Shown here piece after piece: positions 17,569 to 24,039 of a DNA stretch of 33,717 nt. The notes beneath the pieces are model-generated. The model was not told the DNA's origin and did not search any database. It saw only the letters and a program-made list of their open reading frames with translations. Position numbers and translations under genes: made by a program. Position 1 is the stretch's first letter. Each line of letters begins with the position of its first letter. Origin of the DNA: Bacteroidales bacterium (lineage in GTDB: Bacteria > Bacteroidota > Bacteroidia > Bacteroidales > Bacteroidaceae); contig JAUNNV010000003.1 of NCBI GenBank assembly GCA_030531335.1, forward strand, positions 1,299-35,015, read 5' to 3'.

Positions 17569-19347
17569 TCAATTCCAATCAGTCTGGATTCCGACAGGTT
17601 CGACTCTGATTGAACCAACGTTTACCTGTTGCCAATCAGCATCTGTGACACTCAGGGAAAGTTTGTGCTGTCCAGCCTTGTCGATTTTCAGCCACCCTAA
17701 CCTTTGCCATTCGTATCGTTCGTGAAGGTTGTGCCTATCCACTATCGTATTACCCTCATCGGTGGTCATCATCCAGTCGGCAGAGCCATCGCCTTTACAT
17801 TCCACCTCTATGTCGTAATAGCCAGGCTCCTTAAAGTCGGCAGTCCAGTGTATTTTCGATTCGGCCGTGATGCCGCCGACATTCACCTTGAATTTCCATT
17901 CGCCAAACTTTTCCATCCATTGGCTGTGGCTCACCTCACACTTTTCGACCGTGGCGAATTCTATAGGCAACAGCGTACTGCTTCCATTTGGATTCACGGC
18001 GGGGGTGTTGTCAACACTTATCTCATCGTCGATGGACAACTCTATCACCGATGCCAGTCGGTCGGGACATTCGTAAGGTGTCTCGATGCAGGTCCATGTT
18101 CCCTCTTTCCTGGTCGTGAGTGTTGCTCCACCAACTATCCTGGCTTTCTTCACGTTGTTTTGCAATCCGGGCAGCCATAACTCCCCATCTTGAGGCCAGC
18201 TGAACACCACCAGATAAAGTTTGTCGTGGTTCACCACCACATCGCCCCAAGGCAGAGCGTGTTCCCAGGGCGAGGCCTCGGCACCATAGACCACTTGAGG
18301 GTATTTTTTCACCCACTTTCCTACAGTTCGCAACGAGGCGGCTGCCTGTCCTGGAATCCTGCCCTTGGAGTCTGGGCCGATATTGAACAAGAAGTTTCCA
18401 CCTCTTGCCACCACCGACACCAACGTGCGGACGATATAGTCGGGCGATTTCCATTCGTTGTCGAACTTGGAGAAACCCCATCCCACTTGCATCACGTCGA
18501 TACCTTCCCATCGGCCTTTGTGATTGGTCAAGGGCACCTGCATGTCGTTCAGTGTGTCGTAGTCGCCTACTCCGTTTCCCACGCGGCTCGACACCAGTGC
18601 GTTGGGTTGGTTTTTGCGGACCAGTGCCACCAATTCCTCCGAAGCGGCCTTCGACAATTCTCCAGGAGTGTCGAACCAGATGAGTTGAATCTCTCCATAC
18701 TTGGTGGTAAGCTCGTTTACCTGCGGAATACATTTGTTGCGGAAGTATTCCTCAAACGTCACCGTGCGCCCTTCCGCATCGGTCGATGGGCCTCCGGCTC
18801 CTCCCGGTGCAGTCCAATCCTGCCATTGGGAATAGTAGAACCCAATGCCCAATCCGTTTCGGTGACATGCATCGGCAAGTTCTTTCATCAAGTCGCGTTT
18901 CAGCGGCGTGGCGTCGCAAATGTTGAAGTCGCAGTAATCGGAGTCGAACATCGCAAAACCTTCGTGGTGCTTGCTCGTGATGACAATGTATCTCATGCCG
19001 GCATCCTTGGCAAGCTTCACAATGGCTTCCGCATCGAACTCGTCGGGATTGAATGTCGCCGCCTCCTTCATGTACTCGTCGGCGGGTATTCCTGCCTGAT
19101 GCTTTATCCATTCCGCATTCCCATAGTAACGTTTTCCTTGCCATTCGCCTTCCATTTTCGAATAGAGGCCGAAGTGGATGAACATGGCGAAATTGCCGTC
19201 GTCGAACAGGATTTCCTGGTTGGTCCTGTTGTCGGGGAATGTTGTCGTACTCGTTGTCGTTTGCTTGCATGAACACAGCATGGCCACGGCGATGAACACT
19301 ATTGCGATTACACTCGTGTTAGGATAGGGGTTCGTTTTTCCTTTCAT
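17569..19347 (-). CDS. GH29 alpha-L-fucosidase lipoprotein
   Basis: This 592-residue glycoside hydrolase removes terminal alpha-L-fucose from glycans. It starts with a lipoprotein signal whose lipobox LCSC ends at Cys27; no two-acid surface-export signal follows, so it may face the periplasm. The catalytic (beta/alpha)8 barrel (about 45-375) contains NFAMFIHFGLYS (His58), SKHHEGFAMFDS (126-136) and IQLIWFDTPGE, where Asp226 is the expected nucleophile, and ends with GGNFLFNIGPDSKGRIP. A C-terminal beta-rich region (about 375-592) follows, its last part resembling a carbohydrate-binding jelly roll. It is the last gene of the minus-strand operon, 12 bases after the DUF4421 gene. No SusC/SusD pair is present. 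Confidence 0.93.
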   Translation of the reverse strand: MKGKTNPYPNTSVIAIVFIAVAMLCSCKQTTTSTTTFPDNRTNQEILFDDGNFAMFIHFGLYSKMEGEWQGKRYYGNAEWIKHQAGIPADEYMKEAATFNPDEFDAEAIVKLAKDAGMRYIVITSKHHEGFAMFDSDYCDFNICDATPLKRDLMKELADACHRNGLGIGFYYSQWQDWTAPGGAGGPSTDAEGRTVTFEEYFRNKCIPQVNELTTKYGEIQLIWFDTPGELSKAASEELVALVRKNQPNALVSSRVGNGVGDYDTLNDMQVPLTNHKGRWEGIDVMQVGWGFSKFDNEWKSPDYIVRTLVSVVARGGNFLFNIGPDSKGRIPGQAAASLRTVGKWVKKYPQVVYGAEASPWEHALPWGDVVVNHDKLYLVVFSWPQDGELWLPGLQNNVKKARIVGGATLTTRKEGTWTCIETPYECPDRLASVIELSIDDEISVDNTPAVNPNGSSTLLPIEFATVEKCEVSHSQWMEKFGEWKFKVNVGGITAESKIHWTADFKEPGYYDIEVECKGDGSADWMMTTDEGNTIVDRHNLHERYEWQRLGWLKIDKAGQHKLSLSVTDADWQQVNVGSIRVEPVGIQTDWN

Positions 19348-19359
19348 GGTTCGTTGTCT

Positions 19360-20457
19360 TTAGTGGGATTCACGGATTGTTATTTTTCTTGACTTGTTGT
19401 CTTGTTTGGCTTTCCTCCAGAAGTTGAAGCCGGCATACACCCTGAACACTCCAAAACTATTGGTGACGGCAAAATCCGACTTCCGATAGTCGTAGGAGTG
19501 CGACACAAAACTCATGCCAAAGAAGTATTTCGTATCGTTGTAAACCAAGCCGGCCCGACCTATCAGGTCGAAGTTGATGTCATTGATCCAGTTCTTGAAA
19601 CCTGTTCCTTGGTCAGTCCGCGATTTCTTTAGGCCGACGGCGGGCATGAGCGAGACGTTGGCAAGCCAATTCTTATGGAACACCCAGTTGTAGCCATAGC
19701 CAAACGAAAGATTATAGTCATGGTATTTTATGTCATGAATGAATTCGCGATGTTCTGTCGAATTCGTGTTGAGTATGGTCGATTTGAAGCCTATCCGATT
19801 GCGTGAATAGGCGAATCCTGCCATGAACGAGCCAGCACTCCGCCGTTGGCAAGTCGATTGACTGAATGCTGCTGGATAGGAAAAGTGCTTGTGATTGAAT
19901 ATCCAATAGGCATTGAGCCCATGTATGTTGCTGTGGATGCCGTCGTACGACTCCCTCCAGTCGTTTCCTTGAAAAATCACCATATCGGGTGCTTGGGGGG
20001 TGATTTCGTCCCCCGACTTCCGATAGTACAAATCGACTCCGAATTTTGAACTGTAAATACTGAATTCCAGTTCTTTTCGTGAGGATTCGGATTTCTTGCC
20101 CAAAATGTTACGAATGTCGAATGAAATGCCGGCAAACACCCAACGCCAGCCGAAATACACACCTATCTTGTTGTTGATGTTGGGCGAGAATACGTGGCTG
20201 TTTCCATTGTCTAATTGTCGGTTCCTGATGTGATAACGCTCGAACCAACTGCTGTGTTCCAACATGAAAGTAAGGTTGAAGTGTTGGGGCTCTATGTAGA
20301 GCGTATCGATGGAATTGAATTTCTTCACCTCATTCACCACAATCTTACCCATTTCCTTTCCTATTTCAATGACATTCAGGGTGCTGTCGCTAAAGACCTG
20401 TGCTTGGGAGGCACAAGCATACAGTGCGATGAGGAAAAGAAGAAACGGTTTCCTCAT
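19360..20457 (-). CDS. DUF4421 family outer-membrane beta-barrel-like protein
   Basis: This 365-residue protein has a signal peptide (MRKPFLLFLIALYACASQAQ). The mature part carries features I associate with DUF4421: DTLYIEPQHFNLTFMLEHSS near residue 51 and the segment IGVYFGWRWVFAGISFDI near residue 98. The remainder is rich in alternating aromatic strands (for example NLSFGYGYNWVFHKNWLANVSL), consistent with a small outer-membrane barrel. The function is unknown. It begins 4 bases after the oxidoreductase stop and 12 bases before the fucosidase gene, so it is translated as part of the operon and may sit in the outer membrane near the fucosidase. Confidence 0.83.
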   Translation of the reverse strand: MRKPFLLFLIALYACASQAQVFSDSTLNVIEIGKEMGKIVVNEVKKFNSIDTLYIEPQHFNLTFMLEHSSWFERYHIRNRQLDNGNSHVFSPNINNKIGVYFGWRWVFAGISFDIRNILGKKSESSRKELEFSIYSSKFGVDLYYRKSGDEITPQAPDMVIFQGNDWRESYDGIHSNIHGLNAYWIFNHKHFSYPAAFSQSTCQRRSAGSFMAGFAYSRNRIGFKSTILNTNSTEHREFIHDIKYHDYNLSFGYGYNWVFHKNWLANVSLMPAVGLKKSRTDQGTGFKNWINDINFDLIGRAGLVYNDTKYFFGMSFVSHSYDYRKSDFAVTNSFGVFRVYAGFNFWRKAKQDNKSRKITIRESH

Positions 20458-20461
20458 GTCG

Positions 20462-21454
20462 TTACAGTTTGTGAAGTATTCTATCCATGACCCAGTTGGT
20501 CGGTGTCGCGCTGATGCTGTCGCAAGTGCAAATAGCTTTTCCTTGCAGGTGCTCCACCACTTTCGTGATGAGGGGCAGCTGTACGTAGGGAGGATTCTCT
20601 ATGTGTATCTCCTTGCGTCCCTGTTCGTTGTGAAGTGCTATCGGTTCGTAGGTGTAGATGGAGAAACATATCATGCCTCGGTCACCAATGATTTCTATCC
20701 GGTCTTCTTTGGCCGATTCGTGGGCCACGAAGCACCACGAAGCCGACCCCGGTATGCCATTGGCAAAACGGAAGCATGCACTTACCGAGTCCTCGACGCT
20801 GTAAAGTCCTCCTCGGTTGCTTTTACACCCTTCGGCTTCGGTTATCACGCCGAAATAGTATTGCAGCAAGTCGAGTTGATGGGGAGCCAAATCGTAGAAG
20901 TACCCCCCACCCGAGATGTTGGCTTGCAGACGCCAGGGCATGTCCTTCGTCAGGTTGTAATCTAAGGCACGTGGCGGTTGGGCGAAACGCAACTGCACAT
21001 TGATGATGTTGCCGATAACCCTGCTGTCCACCAGTTGCTTCACCTTCTGGAAGTAAGGCAGATAGCGACGATAGTAGGCGGCAAAGCATGGCACGTCTGT
21101 GGTCTCCGAAATCTTGTTGATGCGCACACAGTCCTCGTAGCTTGCCGCAAGGGGTTTCTCCACGTATGCGGGTTTTCCTGCTTTCATGGCCATGATGGCG
21201 TAGGTGGCGTGCGAGGAGGGTGGGGTGGCAATGTAGATGGCGTTCACATCTTCGTCGCCGATGAGTTGCATGGGGTCGGTGTACCAGCGCGGAATGTGGT
21301 GACGCGAAGCATACGAAACGGCCCTCTCCTTGTCGCGATCCATCACGCCCACGATGTCTGAACCGTCAATCATGGCGAATGCTGGACCGCTTTTCTTCTC
21401 CGTTGCCTCGCCACAACCTATGAACCCCCAGTGTATGTGTTTGAAATGCTTCAT
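20462..21454 (-). CDS. Gfo/Idh/MocA family oxidoreductase
   Basis: This 330-residue NAD(P)-dependent enzyme has the Rossmann motif GFIGCGEAT (residues 10-18), the signature AYVEKPLA with Glu99-Lys100-Pro101, and the substrate-site motif GGGYFYDLAPHQLDLL with Asp188 and His192. Family members oxidise or reduce sugars and inositols; a few (GH109) use NAD to cleave glycosides. The substrate cannot be told from sequence. No signal peptide is seen, so it should act in the cytoplasm. It lies between a porin gene (3 bases before) and the DUF4421 gene (4 bases after), which suggests a sugar imported or released by its neighbours. Confidence 0.92.
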   Translation of the reverse strand: MKHFKHIHWGFIGCGEATEKKSGPAFAMIDGSDIVGVMDRDKERAVSYASRHHIPRWYTDPMQLIGDEDVNAIYIATPPSSHATYAIMAMKAGKPAYVEKPLAASYEDCVRINKISETTDVPCFAAYYRRYLPYFQKVKQLVDSRVIGNIINVQLRFAQPPRALDYNLTKDMPWRLQANISGGGYFYDLAPHQLDLLQYYFGVITEAEGCKSNRGGLYSVEDSVSACFRFANGIPGSASWCFVAHESAKEDRIEIIGDRGMICFSIYTYEPIALHNEQGRKEIHIENPPYVQLPLITKVVEHLQGKAICTCDSISATPTNWVMDRILHKL

Positions 21455-21457
21455 GAC

Positions 21458-23695
21458 TTAGTCGTAAAAAGTCCATGTAATGCCCAAACGGAGTTGTGTG
21501 GGGTTCAGTGGGTAGTGTGGAGCCCAGAAGTAGCGGAGGTTGTCCTTCGGCTGGTACGCATTATACATCTTCAGGAATATGCGTGTGCGTTTCAGGTGTA
21601 GATTGATGTACGGATTGACGAGTGGGTAGCCCCCAATCTCTACGGTGTTCTCCGGGTTTTGCAGATAGTATTGTCCTATCACGGGCGAGTAGTCGGGAGC
21701 GTTGTATTTCGAGAAGTAGGCTACCTCAGCTCCCATTTCCAGCTTCAGCACTTTCTTGGCCAAGGTTGTCTTGATGTAGAGGTTGCCGTAGCAGTTCCAT
21801 TCGGGCAACGGCAACACACTTGCGTTGCTTGTCTTTTGGTAAGTCACCTCGGCGTCGAGGTGCAGGATTCCCAGTCGGAATTGTTGCCGCAACATGGCGT
21901 TTGCCACCTGTATGTTATCCCCACATTGGCTTACGGTAGCGTTGTTCTTCCAGGCTGTGGTCTTTCCGTCTTTCGTTACTGGCTCGCTCACGTTCTCCAA
22001 GTAAGTGAGGTTCTTGATGTTCTCCACCCCCACTCTCAAGGCTGTCCCCAGCTTCTTCGAGGTCAAGTGTCCTTCTATGCGTGTCCGCAGGGTTTTCTCC
22101 ATTTCCTCGCTGTCCCACCAATAGTGCTTGGAGTGGAAATGCCGGAAATAGAAAATGGGGTTCAGGTTCTTGACGTATGCGTTCACTCCTAAGCTTACGG
22201 AATCTTTCAGGATGTTCATGTTCAGGTCGCCGCAGGCTGTCAGTTGGTATTGTCCGGCATCGGCTCCCGTCAGGTGGTATTCACCCAAAAGGGTGTAGTG
22301 TAGAGCCTTTCCTTGTGCCTTGCGCAATTCGCCTCCGATGCTCAGGTTGTTTTCCTTGTAATCCTTGGTGGCGCGCAGGTTGCTTCCTGGCACACTGTCG
22401 GGCAGTGTGAACTGTCGCCACTCATGGGTTATGAAAGCTGTCAGTCCGGCCTTGGCCCATTTGTTGAAACCTTCGCGAAGTTGTAGCGCGAAAGTGTTCT
22501 TCACCGCGTTGTGCTTCATGATGTCGGTCGAGTCGGTGAAGAACTGGTTGGCATAATATTTGGCCGTATTGTTGTTGTCGTAGGAGATGAAACGTCGCTT
22601 GTCGAGGTCGAGCTGCACGGTATGTATGATGCTGGTCACCGCCACAAATTCGCGCTGTGGCGTTGCCGTGCTGTCGGGTTGGGCGTTTTCGGGTGTTTCG
22701 GCCATCGTTTCGGTGTTTTTGCTGGCGGCAGGTGGGGACGGTTCGGCTTTCTGTGGGGCGGTTACGCTTGTGGAGTCGGCGGCAGCTGGTTCGGCCGTTG
22801 CCGGAGTGTCGTCGGTGGTAGTTGCCATTTCCTTGTAGAATCCTAAGTTGATTCGGTGTGTCAGGAAGAAGTGGATGTTGGTGTTGTGGTTCCACATCTT
22901 GCTGAAGTTCACGGGTATGTCAATGGCATCGTATTGCTTCTTTCCTTCGGCCATATCCACAGGATCCGTAATGTAGCGGTCGTCGGTGATACCGCCGTTT
23001 TCCGTCATTTTCAGGTTGTCCATGTTCAGCAGGGCGTGCAGATCGTATTTGTCGCCTCGATACGTGGCCCACACGCCTCCATTGAAGAAGGCTGTAGATT
23101 GCGCTGTGTACATGCCCCTGCCGTAGAGATAGTTGGCGTGGAAGCCGAAGCCCAGCTTCTTGTTCACGTTTACGGCGAAGTACGACTTGAAGTGTTCCTC
23201 GGAATATTTGCTGCTGAAGCTCTTGTAGTATCTGATGTCGGTGTAGGGAGACAGGGTGTTGGTAAACGACATGGTGTTGGCCTTCACCACGCTGAAATCG
23301 TATGGGTCGGCGAAGTACGATTGCGACTCCTCTTCACGGTTGAAGAAGATGCGGTTTTGCCGTGGTGCGCCTAAGTTACCCAAATGATTGAATTGCAGTG
23401 TTGTTCCTCCGTTGTCATTGGAGTTTTGGAAGCCGGTGAGTAGCGAATCCACCGGCACGTCGGTGATGTTGCCAAAACGCGAGTCTATCCGCCAGGCCTT
23501 CAGACCGATGGGCACGGTGTTGGCGTCGTTCACGGCGGTGGTGTCGCGTGGGTTGCCTTGCCTATCTCGATTTCCTGCGTCATAGCCTGTCGCGGAGTAG
23601 CTATATTGGCCGTTCGCCCCATTGTTGAGCTGGGCAAACACGCCTGTGCAGCACCACAGCCCCACAATCAGCAGGATGATTCCAAGTCGTTTCAT
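21458..23695 (-). CDS. Putative outer-membrane porin (Porin_10-like)
   Basis: This 745-residue protein has a signal peptide (cleavage near residue 21, after GVFA) and a C-terminus ending in a beta-signal-like strand LRLGITWTFYD. It resembles the Bacteroidetes putative porin family (Porin_10): N-terminal LKAWRIDSRFGNITDVPVDSLLTGFQ, the segment PYTDIRYYKSF, and many amphipathic strands. A low-complexity stretch rich in Ala, Pro, Thr and Glu (about 291-348) interrupts the barrel, presumably as a long loop. There is no plug domain or TonB box, so this is not a SusC homologue. It follows the 52-residue membrane protein gene with no gap and precedes the oxidoreductase gene by 3 bases. The cargo is unknown. 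Confidence 0.85.
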   Translation of the reverse strand: MKRLGIILLIVGLWCCTGVFAQLNNGANGQYSYSATGYDAGNRDRQGNPRDTTAVNDANTVPIGLKAWRIDSRFGNITDVPVDSLLTGFQNSNDNGGTTLQFNHLGNLGAPRQNRIFFNREEESQSYFADPYDFSVVKANTMSFTNTLSPYTDIRYYKSFSSKYSEEHFKSYFAVNVNKKLGFGFHANYLYGRGMYTAQSTAFFNGGVWATYRGDKYDLHALLNMDNLKMTENGGITDDRYITDPVDMAEGKKQYDAIDIPVNFSKMWNHNTNIHFFLTHRINLGFYKEMATTTDDTPATAEPAAADSTSVTAPQKAEPSPPAASKNTETMAETPENAQPDSTATPQREFVAVTSIIHTVQLDLDKRRFISYDNNNTAKYYANQFFTDSTDIMKHNAVKNTFALQLREGFNKWAKAGLTAFITHEWRQFTLPDSVPGSNLRATKDYKENNLSIGGELRKAQGKALHYTLLGEYHLTGADAGQYQLTACGDLNMNILKDSVSLGVNAYVKNLNPIFYFRHFHSKHYWWDSEEMEKTLRTRIEGHLTSKKLGTALRVGVENIKNLTYLENVSEPVTKDGKTTAWKNNATVSQCGDNIQVANAMLRQQFRLGILHLDAEVTYQKTSNASVLPLPEWNCYGNLYIKTTLAKKVLKLEMGAEVAYFSKYNAPDYSPVIGQYYLQNPENTVEIGGYPLVNPYINLHLKRTRIFLKMYNAYQPKDNLRYFWAPHYPLNPTQLRLGITWTFYD

Positions 23696-23854
23696 TCAGA
23701 ACATGTATCTTATGAAAAACTCCATCAACTTGATACCGATAGCCGTCAACCCCACGATGAGAAACGTAGAAAAGTCGCTCGTGAAATACACCACCACAGC
23801 CGCCACAGCCATGATGATGAACAACGTGTTCAGTATGGTTCTAAATTTATCCAT
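23696..23854 (-). CDS. Small two-helix membrane protein, 52 residues
   Basis: The frame from ATG at 23854 to TGA at 23696-23698 encodes 52 residues beginning MDKFRTILN. Two hydrophobic segments are visible: LFIIMAVAAVVVYF (about 11-24) and FLIVGLTAIGIKLM (about 31-44), joined by a short polar turn TSDFST. The stop codon abuts the porin ATG directly, the arrangement expected of coupled genes. A -7 box lies about 90 bases upstream. I know no function; small proteins of this look occur beside porin genes in Bacteroidales annotations as hypotheticals, as I recall. The tight junction and plausible membrane protein sequence argue for a real gene. Confidence 0.78.
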   Translation of the reverse strand: MDKFRTILNTLFIIMAVAAVVVYFTSDFSTFLIVGLTAIGIKLMEFFIRYMF

Positions 23855-23943
23855 CAGAGTCAAGAAAAATATGTGTTTGCCTGTCTGCCTCGCACATCAT
23901 GAGCCTTTCGACATCGCATGTGTCTGCACAGCGTTATTCGTGT

Positions 23944-23952
23944 GCAAATATA
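23944..23952 (-). promoter_or_regulatory. Bacteroidetes -7 promoter box for the porin-fucosidase operon
   Basis: Read on the minus strand this is TATATTTGC, an exact match to TAnnTTTGY. It predicts a leader of roughly 80 bases before the ATG at 23854. No TTTG -33 element is seen; that position is occupied by the inverted repeat at 23956-23981. Confidence 0.68.
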
Positions 23953-23955
23953 CAA

Positions 23956-23981
23956 ACATTTTCGCTTGATAAGCGAAATGT
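23956..23981. promoter_or_regulatory. Inverted repeat abutting the porin-operon -7 box
   Basis: The core TTTCGCTT-GAT-AAGCGAAA extends outward to ACATT/AATGT with one bulged base, giving an 11-bp stem. It ends three bases upstream of the -7 box on the minus strand and covers the expected -33 region, where a regulator bound as a dimer could act. It is also the first hairpin after the thrA stop, followed on the minus strand by a moderately T-rich stretch, so it could instead end thrA transcripts. Confidence 0.6.
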
Positions 23982-24039
23982 CGCGCTGTAATTTTGTAAA
24001 ATAAGGTGTTCTACTAAAATGAGCGACGGAAGTTCTGCC

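Noticed and set aside
17263-17613. 116-codon plus-strand frame with a GGGG/GSG repeat
   Set aside because: It has no family resemblance, is Cys- and Arg-rich, shows no promoter and runs into the fucosidase gene antisense; the repeat is better described as a DNA dyad.
17597-17616. tRNA T-arm-like string GGTTCGACTC...GAACC
   Set aside because: It lies in the fucosidase coding sequence, and no acceptor, D or anticodon stems can be built around it.
21458-23695. SusC/TonB-dependent transporter identity for the porin
   Set aside because: There is no plug domain, no carboxypeptidase-like N-terminal domain and no SusD gene nearby; the N-terminal pattern fits the putative porin family.
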